Source: an uncultured Verrucomicrobia subdivision 3 bacterium (GTDB lineage: Bacteria; Verrucomicrobiota; Verrucomicrobiia; Limisphaerales; UBA11358). Taken from it: a stretch of DNA of 64,000 nt. Position numbers and translations under genes: made by a program. Shown here piece by piece: positions 33,189-42,777 of the stretch. The stretch covers positions 44,825-108,824 of the forward strand of contig CAIOIC010000065.1 of NCBI GenBank assembly GCA_903858275.1, written 5' to 3'. Below the pieces are notes generated by a model. The model made no database searches and was not told the origin of the DNA. It saw only the letters and a program-made list of their open reading frames with translations. How positions within the stretch are numbered: the stretch's first letter is position 1; each line of letters opens with the position of its first letter.

Positions 33189-33967
33189 AAAAACATCAGC
33201 GCAATCCGCTGCAACACCAGCGTGAGGAAAAAGTTGGCGATGAGAATGGCGATGGAGGAATACACCACCGCCTCGGTCGTCGCCCGGCCCACGCCCTCCG
33301 CGCCCATGCCGCAATTCATGCCTTTGTAACAACCCACGAGGGCGATAATGCCGCCATAGACGAAGGATTTTACCAGACCGATTTCGAGGTCCAGATTACC
33401 GGTGTATTTCAGCATGTTGAACCACAAATACGTCGGGTCAATGCCCAGCAAATACACGCCCACGAGAAAGCCCGAACCGATGCCGAGAATAATGGATTCG
33501 ACCGTCAGCAACGGCAACGCGATCTGCGCCGCCAACAAGCGCGGCACCACGAGATAATCCACGGGGTGCGTGGCCAGAGTCCGGAGCGCGTCAATCTGCT
33601 CGGTCACGCGCATCGTGCCGATTTCCGCAGCGATGGCGGCACCGACACGGCCCGCGACCATCAGCGCCGTCAGCACCGGCCCCAGTTCGCTGCACATGGA
33701 GACGCCGACGACCGCCAGGGTGGCGGTATCCATCTTGACTTTGTGGAATTGAAAATACGTCTGCGCCGTCAGCACCATGCCCGTAAACGCACCCGTAACG
33801 AGCACCACCGATTGCGATTTGATACCGATGAAGTAAATCTGGTAAAGCAAATCTTTCCACGTCACCCGGAGCGTCAGCAGCGACATCACGGCGTCACGCG
33901 ACATCACGGCAATACGCCCCAGCCCGGTGAGCCACTCCCCCACCCATGTGCGCGCCAGAAAATTCAT
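33185..33967 (-). CDS. mlaE: MlaE-like permease
   Basis: A 260-residue integral membrane protein of the MlaE (DUF140) family. The ATG at 33967 gives the family length; longer starts add a polar stretch. Readable landmarks are VLVTGAFTGMVLTAQTYFQF, SELGPVLTALMVAGRVGAAIAAE and IGTMRVTEQIDAL, with several hydrophobic spans (LPLLTVESIILGIGSGFLV, SSIAILIANFFLTLVL). It is the first gene of the minus-strand operon and reads away from rpsP; the 167 bp between them must contain both promoters. Confidence 0.92.
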   Translation of the reverse strand: MNFLARTWVGEWLTGLGRIAVMSRDAVMSLLTLRVTWKDLLYQIYFIGIKSQSVVLVTGAFTGMVLTAQTYFQFHKVKMDTATLAVVGVSMCSELGPVLTALMVAGRVGAAIAAEIGTMRVTEQIDALRTLATHPVDYLVVPRLLAAQIALPLLTVESIILGIGSGFLVGVYLLGIDPTYLWFNMLKYTGNLDLEIGLVKSFVYGGIIALVGCYKGMNCGMGAEGVGRATTEAVVYSSIAILIANFFLTLVLQRIALMFL

Positions 33968-34134
33968 GTCCCGCCATCCTAACGAATCCCCGGGGTTGCG
34001 CCAACGCCAGATTTCAGGCTGACCGCCACCCGATGAATTCGGATTTTCAACGGCGGGAATAACCATTTTTATCCAAAACAAGACTTGCAAAGCATCATTG
34101 GCGCCGGTAGTCTCCACGCTCTTTTGATAAATTT

Positions 34135-34389
34135 ATGTCTGTAAAAATTCGCATGAAACGAGTCGGCACGAAGAACACCCCGGTGTTCCGCATTGTGGTC
34201 GCCGACAGCCGCAGTCCGCGTGATGGCAAGTGCATCGAGGAAATCGGCACCTACCAACCGCTCAAGCAGGGTGAAAATTTCACGCTCAAGCTTGACCGCG
34301 CCCAATACTGGGTCAGCAAAGGCGCGCAACCCAGCGACACCGTGGCCAGCTTCATCAAAAAAGCGGTCAAGGCGGCACCGGCGGCCTAA
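34135..34389 (+). CDS. rpsP: 30S ribosomal protein S16
   Basis: An 84-residue protein with the S16 hallmark [20 protein letters not shown] and the [13 protein letters not shown] region. It binds 16S rRNA during early 30S assembly. It opens the plus-strand cluster rpsP-khpA-trmD-rplS, with 18 bp to the next gene. Confidence 0.97.
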   Translation: MSVKIRMKRVGTKNTPVFRIVVADSRSPRDGKCIEEIGTYQPLKQGENFTLKLDRAQYWVSKGAQPSDTVASFIKKAVKAAPAA

Positions 34390-34407
34390 TTTAACTTTTC
34401 CCGCGCC

Positions 34408-34653
34408 ATGCAGGAGTTCCTCGAATACGTCGTCAAAGGACTCGTGCAACACCCGGACGCCGTGAGCGTCAAGCCGGTGGAGCGCGCCGGGACAACCGTT
34501 TACGAACTGCGCCTGGACCCGTCCGATGTCGGCAAGATCATCGGCCGCCAGGGGGTGACGATCAACGCCATCCGCTCGTTGCTGCTCGCCGGCAGCGCGA
34601 AAAAAGGGATCCGTTGCTCGGTGGAAATCGTGGAAGACCAGCCGGCGAAGTGA
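34408..34653 (+). CDS. khpA: KH-domain RNA-binding protein KhpA
   Basis: An 81-residue single KH domain. The GxxG loop reads as IIGRQGVTINAI, preceded by YELRLDPSDVGK. KhpA is a small RNA chaperone found in many bacteria next to rpsP. In most genomes rimM follows it, but here trmD follows at 18 bp. Confidence 0.94.
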   Translation: MQEFLEYVVKGLVQHPDAVSVKPVERAGTTVYELRLDPSDVGKIIGRQGVTINAIRSLLLAGSAKKGIRCSVEIVEDQPAK

Positions 34654-34671
34654 TTTTTTTCTGGGGCGCGC

Positions 34672-35340
34672 ATGAAAATTGACGTGCTCACGCTGTTTCC
34701 GGCGATGTTCGCCGGACCGCTGGATGAAAGCATCATCATGCGGGCGCGCAAGAAGGGTTTGCTGGATTTGAACATCCACCAACTGCGCGACTGGACACAT
34801 GACCGGCACAAGACGGTGGACGACAAACCATTTGGCGGCGGGCCGGGAATGCTGATGAAAGTCGAGCCGCTGTTTGAGGCGGTGGAAAGTTTGAAGCGCG
34901 AAGGAACGAAAGTGATTTTGCTTTCTCCGTCCGGGAGAAAGTTCGACCAGTCCATTGCGCGGGAACTGGCGAAAGAGAATGATTTATTGCTCGTCACCGG
35001 CCATTACGAAGGCTTTGACGAGCGGGTGCGACTCGCGCTGGCGGACGATGAGTTGTCCATCGGCGATTATGTGCTGACGAATGGCGCATTGCCCGCGATG
35101 GTAGTGATTGACGCGGTGGCGCGGCTGCTACCCGGAGTTTTGGGCGATGACGCCAGTTCGACGGACGAGTCGTTCAGCCATGGATGGCTGGAGTATCCGC
35201 AATACACGCGGCCGGCGGAATTTCGCGGGATGAAAGTCCCCGAAGTGCTGCTGAACGGCAACCATGCCGAGATTGAAAAATGGCGGCGGGAACAGGCAAA
35301 GTTGAAAACCAAAGAACAGAGACCGGATTTGTTGAAATAA
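34672..35340 (+). CDS. trmD: tRNA (guanine37-N1)-methyltransferase
   Basis: A 222-residue SPOUT-class enzyme that methylates G37 of tRNAs with a G at position 36, preventing frameshifts. Landmarks: [13 protein letters not shown] at the start, the [13 protein letters not shown] loop, [21 protein letters not shown] and the trefoil-knot segment [15 protein letters not shown]. Length is slightly short of the E. coli protein but complete through the C-terminal helices. Confidence 0.97.
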   Translation: MKIDVLTLFPAMFAGPLDESIIMRARKKGLLDLNIHQLRDWTHDRHKTVDDKPFGGGPGMLMKVEPLFEAVESLKREGTKVILLSPSGRKFDQSIARELAKENDLLLVTGHYEGFDERVRLALADDELSIGDYVLTNGALPAMVVIDAVARLLPGVLGDDASSTDESFSHGWLEYPQYTRPAEFRGMKVPEVLLNGNHAEIEKWRREQAKLKTKEQRPDLLK

Positions 35341-35353
35341 AATTTAAAAAGTT

Positions 35354-35728
35354 ATGAACCAGGCACTATTGAAAAAAATCGAATCAGGGCAGTATCGTAA
35401 AGACGATGCGAAGTTTAACGTCGGCGACAGCGTCCGCGTGCACACCAAAGTCGTCGAAGGCGACAAGGAACGCATCCAGATTTTCTCGGGCGTCGTCATC
35501 GGCAAGCGCGGTGGCGGGCTGAACGAAACCTTCACCGTCCGCCGCATCAGCTACGGCGAAGGCGTGGAGCGCATTTTCCCGTTCCACTCGCCGCGGGTGG
35601 ACAAGATTGAAGTCGAGCGCCAGGGCGACGTCCGCCGCGCCAAGCTCACCTACCTCCGCAAGCGCATCGGCAAGGGCGCAACGCTGGTCAAGGAACTCGA
35701 AGAAAAAGTCGTGGCCAAGGCGAAATAA
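35354..35728 (+). CDS. rplS: 50S ribosomal protein L19
   Basis: A 124-residue protein. Core features are the [20 protein letters not shown] region, [20 protein letters not shown] and the [17 protein letters not shown] stretch, ending with a basic tail. It sits at the 30S/50S interface. It closes the operon 13 bp after trmD and is followed by a strong terminator. Confidence 0.97.
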   Translation: MNQALLKKIESGQYRKDDAKFNVGDSVRVHTKVVEGDKERIQIFSGVVIGKRGGGLNETFTVRRISYGEGVERIFPFHSPRVDKIEVERQGDVRRAKLTYLRKRIGKGATLVKELEEKVVAKAK

Positions 35729-35747
35729 TCCGCGCCGCACAATTTCC

Positions 35748-35776
35748 AAGGCGAGGCGTAATGCCTCGCCTTTTTT
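35748..35776 (+). terminator. Terminator after rplS
   Basis: AAGGCGAGGC at 35748-35757 pairs with GCCTCGCCTT, with a short GTAAT loop, and is followed by a T-run to 35776. It ends the ribosomal operon. Confidence 0.9.
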
Positions 35777-35935
35777 ATTTGCCGGTTTCAAGCCAAAATT
35801 TCGATCCAGGTTTAAACGGGGAGAAGCCCGGCCCGGTCTGAAGACCGTGCCGCGCAACCCATCTGCCAAATTTTCTAGCGAGCAGACAAATTTGCGGCAA
35901 AATGACCCTGGTTTCACACTTTGTATTTTTACAAC

Positions 35936-38900
35936 ATGAAGACATCTCGTTTAATTAATTGCGGGTTTTATCTGCTGGTCGCGCTAACGCTGGCGATCAC
36001 GCCAGTTCACGGCGGCACTGAGACCAACCGTTACGCGGGTGGCGGGTGGGCATTTTGCGATGCCAAAAAAGTTTTTACCGCAGCCGCCGAGGTCACGCGG
36101 GAAAAATATCCCGATTCCGACACGGCCACGATTGAAGGTAAAATGGTGCGGGGGTATCGCGCCGACGGCACCGGCGAAAGCCAGGACGAAACCTTTGTCA
36201 AGGCGCTGACCGAAAAAGGCAAGCGCAGCGTGCGGATGCTGGCTTTGAGCTACATGCTGCCGTATTCGACCGTGGAGGTGGTCAAACTGGAGGTGATGAA
36301 ACCGGATGGCACCGTGCTGCCGGTGGACGTAGCCGCCAATTCCAAGGACAGCATTGATGACGGCCAGATGGGGATGAACATCTATGATCCGAACAGCCAT
36401 GTGGTGCAGGTCAACCTCCCCAGCGTGGAAATCGGCGACGTTGTTCATTCCATCACGCGGCAGACCACCCATCGCGCGATCATTCCCGGCACGTTCGCCG
36501 AGGACAATGTCTTTGAAGGGACCGGCCACATCCGCCATTTATCCTACGAAGTCCGGGCACCGGCAGAGCTTCCGCTTAAATGCATCAAGCTGCGGGATGA
36601 AATCGCCGGAACCATCAAGTATCTCGCCACCACCAATGCCGACAGGGCGGTGACGCATCACTGGGAAGTCGCGAACGTGCCGCGCATGTTTGAAGAACCG
36701 GCCATGCCACCGGGATCAATGGTCTTGCAGCGAATCATGGTCAGCACCCTGCCCGACTGGGCCACGGTGTCAAAATGGTATTGGGATCTAAGCAAGCCGC
36801 ACCTCGATGCGACCACGCCGGAGATGAAGAAAACCAATGACATCCTGACGGCAAAAGCAAAAACGGACATGGATAAAATTACGGCCATATTTTACTACGT
36901 CTCAAAGAATATCCGCTATATGGGACTCACGCCGGAAAAGGACCGACCCGGTTTCGAGCCGCATGACGTAAAGCTCACCTTTGAAAAAAATTACGGCGTC
37001 TGCCGCGACAAAGCGGCGCTGCTGGTGGCGATGCTGCGCGAGGCGGGCTTGAACGCCTACCCGGTGCTCATCAACGTCGGCACCAAACGCGACGCCGAAG
37101 TGCCGGATCCGGGTTTCAACCATGCCATCGTCGGCGTCGAACTGGAAAAGGAAAATTACATCTTGATGGATCCGACCGACGAGAACACGCGCGACCTGCT
37201 GCCCGCCACCGACCGCAACCAGAGTTATCTCGTGTGCCGGCCGGAAGGCGACACGCTACGGACCAGCCCGGTGGAATCGCCGGAGCGGCACCTGATGCGC
37301 ATCCATACCACCGGCACCTTGAGCGCCGCCGGCGTGCTGGAGGCGAAGACCGAACTTTCCTTCGAAGGCGTCAACGACAACGCCTACCGCAACGCCTTTG
37401 TGAAAATGAAGCCGGACGATCTCCGCCGGTTTTTTGAACGCGACCTCAAATCCACGCTGCCGGGCGCTAAATTGAAATCGCTGAAGCTGCACCCGGAAAA
37501 CATGCTCGATATGTCCGCCAGCCTCCGCGCGGAACTGGAGTTTTCCGCCAACGGCATGACCGCCGAGGGCAACGGCAAGTCCGTCATCACCGTGCCATGG
37601 ATCGGCCGCGGACTGGGCATGGTGAATTTCATCCTCCGCGACACCGGGCTGGAAAAACGGAAGTATCCCCTGCAGACGTGGGTGACTTGCGGACTGGAAG
37701 AAACCATTCAGCTCCAACTGGACCGTGGGTTTGCCAACGCGGAGTCCCTGCCGGTCTGCCAGCCGGTGAACGACGAATGCCTGTCCAGCCGGCAGCGTTT
37801 TAGTTTTACCAACCAGACGCTGAACGGCGTGCGCGAATTCAAATTAAAAACCGTTGAGTTCAGCCCGACTCAATATCTCAGACTGAAGCAGACGTTAAAG
37901 GACTTGGAATACGACGGGCGCAAAGATCCGGTTCTGGCGGTGAACAAGTACAGTTCAACCCCACCCCTTCCAGCCGCGGCGGAAGCGGAGAAAACTGCGG
38001 TGCAATCCGACGCAAAAATCCTTAACGCCAGCAAACGGCTCGAGGTGGCGGACGCCCACACGGCGATTTACCGCGTGAAATATTCGAAACAAATTTTGAG
38101 CTACAACGGCAAGAAGCGCGAGGCGGAGCTGAAGATTGACTACAACCCCGCCCGCCAAAACGCAAAACTCATTCACGCCGCAGTAGTTTCCAAGACCGGC
38201 GAGCGCCACGAGATTTCAGCGGGCGAAATCAACCTCATGGACGCGGGCTGGAACGCCTCCGCGAAGCGTTACACCGGCGGAAAAATCCTCGTCGCCAATC
38301 TGCCGAACGTGGAAATCGGCTCGACCATCGAGGTGGAATTTGAAATCGCCTACACCAACGCACCATTTCTGGCCGGTTACGAGTCGTTCCAGCTTCCCGA
38401 TGCACTGGAGCAGAAAAGTTTTGAGATCACAGCACCCAAAACCATCCAGGTCCAAACACGAGTGAGCCACAGTTCCGGCATTATTTCAGAAGCAGGTCAA
38501 ACCACCAATGGCAGCAAGAAGTCCATGTGGTCGGCAAACAACGTCCCCGCGCGGCCCGCGGAATCACAGCTGCCGCCGGATTGGGCTTATCTGCCGAGCG
38601 TCGGCTATTTCATCGGCGAGGCGCAGGATTATTTCAAGAAGCTGAACACGGCGTTGATAGATCGTTCACGGAAGAACGCGAAGGCGGCAGATCTCGCACG
38701 GCAAATCACGGCCAATGCGAAAGGCCAACTGGAAACCCTGAAGGCCATCCGCGATTTCATCGCCAAATCCATCCGCACCGCCGGCCCAGCGTTTACCGAA
38801 TTGCCATTGGAAGAACTTTCCGCCGCCGACACGACGCTGGCGGACGGCTACGGCCATCTGGCGGATCGGGCGATTCTGCTGCACGCAATGCTGACGGCGG

Positions 38901-39784
38901 CCGGATTCAAACCGGAGTTTGTGCTGGCGTCCGAATTGCCACCACTCAAGGAATTTACGGACGTGGTTAAGAAATTTCCGCAACCGCAACACTTCCAGTG
39001 GCCGCTCGTCCGCGTGACGCTGAAGGGTGAAGCCTATTATCTGAACGACACCGATCAATACGCGCAACCCGGCACCACCGGGCATGATGGCAAACTGGGG
39101 CTGAGCCTCGACCAAGGCCGCATGGAAACCATCCACGCGGTGAAAGATTGCGGCCAGCGCACGGAAACCTTCTGCAACCTCTCGCTGGCAGACAACGGCC
39201 GGGCGCGCATCCGGGTGAAGCAGTGCTATTACGGCACCGGTTACAACGGCAAAAAACGTTATTTCTCCGAATTACCACCGGAAGAACGGCGCCGATACTT
39301 CCAGGAAATTGTGTCGCAAGTGTCGCAAGGCGCGCGGCCGGTGGGCGATTTGACCACGCGATTTGACGCGTATCCCGGCACCGAGGAATTCACCGTGGAG
39401 ATGGATCACTACGCGGTGGTGGATGGCAAATATTATTACTTCAATCTGCCGGCACAATCGCTGTTCCCGGCGGGAACGGACCGCCGCGGGCTGCCGCTGT
39501 ATATGGCGCAAGGCAGCCAGACAACAGGACGAACGGAAATCAATCTGCCGACCGGATTCCGCCGGATGATCATCGCGCCCATAAACAATACGTTGAAAAC
39601 GGCCGGCGGCACGGCCAAAACCACCGTGGCCAAACGCGATGCCGGGAAATGCGTCCTCACCTACGAGTTGGAAACCCAGCCAGCCATTGTCAGCCCGAAG
39701 GATTATCCAGCCATGCTGCAGGCGGAATCAGCCTTGCGCCAGAAATCGGCGCGCGTTTTCCTCTTCGAGAAGACGGGGAAGTGA
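35936..39784 (+). CDS. Secreted double DUF3857-transglutaminase-like protein
   Basis: A 1282-residue exported protein from the ATG at 35936 (leader LINCGFYLLVALTLAITPVHG). It is an internal duplication. The first half has a DUF3857 beta-rich domain (residues about 60-270) and a transglutaminase-like core with triad Cys356 (NYGVCRDKA), His396 (FNHAIVG) and Asp412 (LMDPTD). The second half repeats DUF3857 (about 700-880) and the core, but the aligned positions are Leu975 (YGHLADRA), Trp1022 (FQWPLVR) and Asp1038. Such enzymes act as cysteine proteases or amidases in the periplasm, with DUF3857 as a binding module. The second core is probably inactive and structural. It stands alone between a terminator and a convergent pseudopilin. 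Confidence 0.85.
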   Translation: MKTSRLINCGFYLLVALTLAITPVHGGTETNRYAGGGWAFCDAKKVFTAAAEVTREKYPDSDTATIEGKMVRGYRADGTGESQDETFVKALTEKGKRSVRMLALSYMLPYSTVEVVKLEVMKPDGTVLPVDVAANSKDSIDDGQMGMNIYDPNSHVVQVNLPSVEIGDVVHSITRQTTHRAIIPGTFAEDNVFEGTGHIRHLSYEVRAPAELPLKCIKLRDEIAGTIKYLATTNADRAVTHHWEVANVPRMFEEPAMPPGSMVLQRIMVSTLPDWATVSKWYWDLSKPHLDATTPEMKKTNDILTAKAKTDMDKITAIFYYVSKNIRYMGLTPEKDRPGFEPHDVKLTFEKNYGVCRDKAALLVAMLREAGLNAYPVLINVGTKRDAEVPDPGFNHAIVGVELEKENYILMDPTDENTRDLLPATDRNQSYLVCRPEGDTLRTSPVESPERHLMRIHTTGTLSAAGVLEAKTELSFEGVNDNAYRNAFVKMKPDDLRRFFERDLKSTLPGAKLKSLKLHPENMLDMSASLRAELEFSANGMTAEGNGKSVITVPWIGRGLGMVNFILRDTGLEKRKYPLQTWVTCGLEETIQLQLDRGFANAESLPVCQPVNDECLSSRQRFSFTNQTLNGVREFKLKTVEFSPTQYLRLKQTLKDLEYDGRKDPVLAVNKYSSTPPLPAAAEAEKTAVQSDAKILNASKRLEVADAHTAIYRVKYSKQILSYNGKKREAELKIDYNPARQNAKLIHAAVVSKTGERHEISAGEINLMDAGWNASAKRYTGGKILVANLPNVEIGSTIEVEFEIAYTNAPFLAGYESFQLPDALEQKSFEITAPKTIQVQTRVSHSSGIISEAGQTTNGSKKSMWSANNVPARPAESQLPPDWAYLPSVGYFIGEAQDYFKKLNTALIDRSRKNAKAADLARQITANAKGQLETLKAIRDFIAKSIRTAGPAFTELPLEELSAADTTLADGYGHLADRAILLHAMLTAAGFKPEFVLASELPPLKEFTDVVKKFPQPQHFQWPLVRVTLKGEAYYLNDTDQYAQPGTTGHDGKLGLSLDQGRMETIHAVKDCGQRTETFCNLSLADNGRARIRVKQCYYGTGYNGKKRYFSELPPEERRRYFQEIVSQVSQGARPVGDLTTRFDAYPGTEEFTVEMDHYAVVDGKYYYFNLPAQSLFPAGTDRRGLPLYMAQGSQTTGRTEINLPTGFRRMIIAPINNTLKTAGGTAKTTVAKRDAGKCVLTYELETQPAIVSPKDYPAMLQAESALRQKSARVFLFEKTGK

Positions 39785-39814
39785 AAGTGAAACGGGCGAC
39801 TTCCTCGCAATAAA

Positions 39815-40594
39815 TCAATAACTGCCACCACTATTTTGGGGTTTTTTGACCCCCACATGGCCGTCAAAATAAAGATAGTTACGCACGGATCCGTGAATCA
39901 TTTTGTCGCTTAAAATGCTAGGATCCCAAGCATTGTGGTATGTGGGTGGATTGGTGCTATAACTGCCTAACAAGTCCGCATCCACCAGATACCACGTGGT
40001 AGAGAGCGACGATTTAGCATGCACTTCAGACATTCTATGGCTTGGGGCATAGGGCTTGACCGTCGGGGTGGTGGTGGGGGGATAGCCAAAAGCATTGCCA
40101 TTGGTGGCCGGCGCCGGATTTTTAAAAGATAATGCCACATTTTTTATTTCATCCCAGCCGCCTTTATTCTGATAAGTTATGTATTTACTAAGAGTGGAAG
40201 CATTGCGGTCTGCGGCAACCGAGGCAATACCGGGACATAGCATAACTTTCGCCACCTGACTGGAACTGCTCGGAGCCGGGCAACCCAGATATTGATACAA
40301 ATAAAATGCAAACGAATTCGAAGAACCCGTATTGTAGGTGCAACCCTGTCCATCCGTCAGGCCGGTTTGATTTTCCGGACCGGGCGGCAGAAAATCGGCA
40401 TTGTCGTCAGCAAACATTCTTACCGCCAAACCCACCTGACGAAAATTGGAGACGCAACTTATCTGCTGAGCCTTGATCTTGGCTTTGGCCAGCGCCGGCA
40501 GCAGCATCGCCGCCAAAATGGCGATGATGGCAATGACCACCAGCAGTTCAATGAGCGTGAAACCCTGCCAACGGGTGGAATGTCTGTGGTTCAT
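39815..40594 (-). CDS. Type II/IV pseudopilin with H-X9-DG motif
   Basis: A 259-residue protein with a class III prepilin leader: [18 protein letters not shown], cleaved after Gly with methylation of the Phe, and Glu5 of the mature chain. After the helix, a globular domain ([20 protein letters not shown]) and a C-terminal H-X9-DG motif ([15 protein letters not shown]) follow. This type is greatly expanded in Planctomycetes and Verrucomicrobia, where it is linked to secretion or surface fibres. It is a stand-alone gene and converges with the transglutaminase-like gene. Confidence 0.9.
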   Translation of the reverse strand: MNHRHSTRWQGFTLIELLVVIAIIAILAAMLLPALAKAKIKAQQISCVSNFRQVGLAVRMFADDNADFLPPGPENQTGLTDGQGCTYNTGSSNSFAFYLYQYLGCPAPSSSSQVAKVMLCPGIASVAADRNASTLSKYITYQNKGGWDEIKNVALSFKNPAPATNGNAFGYPPTTTPTVKPYAPSHRMSEVHAKSSLSTTWYLVDADLLGSYSTNPPTYHNAWDPSILSDKMIHGSVRNYLYFDGHVGVKKPQNSGGSY

Positions 40595-40816
40595 AATATT
40601 TAAAAGCTTCGTTTCTGGTGGATTTGTTTCACACCATTTTGCCAGCCTTTTAAAAGGACAGCGATTAATTGGAAACTGAAAGAACCCTAATCCGTTCAGA
40701 AAAGTTATTCAACCCAAAATCTAAAAAATGGTGCGATCGCGATTTTCCACCAAATCCTTAAAACATCACCACACTAAATTCAGAAGTTGCTTATATTAAT
40801 CACATTACGTTTAGAA

Positions 40817-40845
40817 TTGACGGTGGCATTCTTTATCGATAGTCT
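40817..40845 (+). promoter_or_regulatory. Sigma-70-like promoter upstream of the zinc-ribbon gene
   Basis: TTGACG at 40817-40822 and TAGTCT at 40840-40845 are separated by 17 bp. The expected start site is about 37 bp before the ATG at 40889. It is the best-looking housekeeping-type promoter seen in the window, but it is a two-hexamer match only. Confidence 0.5.
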
Positions 40846-40888
40846 GTCCGAACCTTTCGCGCATGAAGCACGGACGGTAAAAATATTT

Positions 40889-41077
40889 ATGGCTGAAGGA
40901 TATTGCGTCAAATGCAAGGCCAAGAAAGAAATTTCTGATGGCGTTGAGGAAACGATGAAAAATGGCCGTAAAGCCATCAAGGGCAAATGCCCAAGCTGCG
41001 GGACGGTCATGTTCAAAATCCTCGGCAAGTCCGCCACACCGGCGGTTGCCGCCAATCCCAATCCGCCGACCGTTTAA
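40889..41077 (+). CDS. Small zinc-ribbon protein (DUF5679-type)
   Basis: A 62-residue protein starting MAEGYCVKCKAKKE. Two CxxC pairs (CVKC and CPSC) flank MKNGRKAIKGK, which looks like a zinc ribbon and matches the DUF5679 pattern seen in many Actinobacteria and other phyla. The ATG at 40889 is chosen over a longer frame because it puts the first cysteine pair near the N-terminus, as usual. It ends 2 bp before the NDK start, so the two are probably one transcript. Function unknown; nucleic-acid or metal binding is a guess. Confidence 0.82.
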   Translation: MAEGYCVKCKAKKEISDGVEETMKNGRKAIKGKCPSCGTVMFKILGKSATPAVAANPNPPTV

Positions 41078-41079
41078 TT

Positions 41080-42252
41080 ATGCCCCAACAGCTCGCCTAC
41101 GTCATCGTCACCCCCTACTCGCTTTACAAATCCCGCACCGGCGGCATTTTGAGCCGCCTCATCACCCGCACCGGACTCGACCTCGTGGGGTTGCGCATGT
41201 TTGCGCCGAGTGCCGAACTGGTCAAGGAATACGCGGAAACCATCGTTTCCGCGCATGACACCCAGGATCGCAAGGTGCAGGAACTGCTCAAACAATACGT
41301 CCAGGAAAACCTTTCGCCCGATCCCAAGACCGGCCGCCGCCGCCGAGTGATGATGCTCCTGTTCAAAGGCGACGAAGCCGTGCGCAAGGTGCGTTCCGTC
41401 GTCGGCAACTTGAGCCCCAACCGCCAGGGCGGCGAAACCATCCGCGACACCTACAGCGATCTCATCGTGGGCGATGACGGCAAAGTCCGCTACTTCGAAC
41501 CCGCCGTGCTGGCCGCCCCCACCGTGGAGGAAGCGGAACACAAACTCAAAATGTGGGCGCGCTATTCCGACGCGGACGGCGGCATCGTGGAAAACGTCAC
41601 GACCTACGCGACCGGCGAACTGCCCGAACGCACGCTCGTCCTGATCAAGCCGGACAACTTCCGCTTCCCCACCGGCCGCCCCGGCAACGTCATTGATTTC
41701 TTCTCCCGCGCCGGACTTTACATCGTCGGCGCGCGGGTTTTCCGCATGAGCACCGCGCAGGCGATGGAATTTTACGGCCCGGTCCGCGAGTTTCTCCGCA
41801 CCAAACTCAAAGACGGCGTCAGCACCAAAGCCAAGGAAGTCCTCGAAAAGGAATTCGGCTTCAAAATTTCCGCCGCCGACCAGAAGGCGCTCGGCGAAAT
41901 CCTTGGCCCGCTGCAGGGCGATTCCCAGTTCGACAACATCGTCCGCTTCATGGCCGGCCGCGCGCCCAGCGACATCCCGGAATCCGAATGGCCCAAACCC
42001 GGCACCGAGAAGTGCATCGCGCTGGTTTACGAAGGCGTCAACGCGGTCAGCAAAATCCGCGACGTGCTGGGGCCGACCGATCCCTCGAAGGCGCCCCCCG
42101 GCAGCATCCGCCGCGAATTCGGCTCCACCATCATGGTCAATGCCGCCCACGCCAGCGACTCGGCGGAAAATGCCAAACGCGAATTCGGCATCGTCAAGCC
42201 CGGCGAAAACAACTTCAAACAGGTCATCGAGGAAGCGTTCGGGGAAATCTGA
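41080..42252 (+). CDS. ndk: Tandem nucleoside diphosphate kinase
   Basis: A 390-residue fusion of two NDK domains, more than twice the usual 140 residues. The C-terminal domain starts near LPERTLVLIKPDNF and keeps the catalytic His357 in the NAAHASDSAENAKREFG motif. The N-terminal domain starts near QLAYVIVTPYSLYK and keeps the TIRDTYSD segment, but the aligned catalytic region (RYFEPAVLAAPTVEEAEH) has no His. NDK moves the gamma-phosphate between nucleoside triphosphates and diphosphates through phospho-His. Here only the second half should be active, and the first half may stand in for oligomer contacts. It follows the zinc-ribbon gene and converges with the Nudix gene. Confidence 0.85.
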   Translation: MPQQLAYVIVTPYSLYKSRTGGILSRLITRTGLDLVGLRMFAPSAELVKEYAETIVSAHDTQDRKVQELLKQYVQENLSPDPKTGRRRRVMMLLFKGDEAVRKVRSVVGNLSPNRQGGETIRDTYSDLIVGDDGKVRYFEPAVLAAPTVEEAEHKLKMWARYSDADGGIVENVTTYATGELPERTLVLIKPDNFRFPTGRPGNVIDFFSRAGLYIVGARVFRMSTAQAMEFYGPVREFLRTKLKDGVSTKAKEVLEKEFGFKISAADQKALGEILGPLQGDSQFDNIVRFMAGRAPSDIPESEWPKPGTEKCIALVYEGVNAVSKIRDVLGPTDPSKAPPGSIRREFGSTIMVNAAHASDSAENAKREFGIVKPGENNFKQVIEEAFGEI

Positions 42253-42273
42253 AGCGAACCCGGCGGCAACCTT

Positions 42274-42735
42274 TCAAGCCCACGCCCCGCATGGGCTTTT
42301 TAATTTCTCCAGCAACTGCGCATCGGCGGCGGGAAACTCATGCGCCGCCAGTTCCGATCGGCCAACCCACTTCACCGCCGCGCAATCCAGCGGCTGCGGT
42401 TCGCCGGAAAGAAGCCGGCAGACAAAGAATTTAAGCCGGACGGATTTTTCGGGATAGGCGTGGAAGATCTCTTCAAACAAAGCGACGACGGAAATTTCCA
42501 CGCCCAGCTCTTCGCGAATTTCCCGAACAAGGCATTGCTCAAAGGTTTCATCCGCCTCGCGCTTGCCGCCGGGAAACTCCCAAAGGCCGCCGAGGTGCGC
42601 GCCGGCGTGGCGCCGGGTGATGAGCAGCTTTCCGCCGCGAAAGATGAGCGCGGCGGAGACCTCGACAACACGAGGCTGGCGGCCGGTCACGGGATGCTGG
42701 TTTTCACCGCGCGAAGATTCAGGTGGAATTTCCAT
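42274..42735 (-). CDS. Nudix hydrolase, MutT-like
   Basis: A 153-residue protein with a Nudix box GGKREADETFEQCLVREIREELGV (Gx5Ex7REUxEExGU; the metal-binding residues are in REIREELGV). The preceding AGAHLGGLWEFPGGK is typical of MutT-type 8-oxo-dGTP diphosphatases, which keep oxidised dGTP out of DNA. An additional N-terminal 20 residues are present. It starts 42 bp before the ugd stop on the same strand; whether they are one transcript is unclear. Confidence 0.88.
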   Translation of the reverse strand: MEIPPESSRGENQHPVTGRQPRVVEVSAALIFRGGKLLITRRHAGAHLGGLWEFPGGKREADETFEQCLVREIREELGVEISVVALFEEIFHAYPEKSVRLKFFVCRLLSGEPQPLDCAAVKWVGRSELAAHEFPAADAQLLEKLKSPCGAWA

Positions 42736-42777
42736 CGCAGTATTGCGAACAAGCTTTAGCCAACATCCACCATCGCC

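Noticed and set aside
41074..42150. 358-codon minus-strand frame
   Set aside because: Antisense of the tandem NDK gene; no domain.
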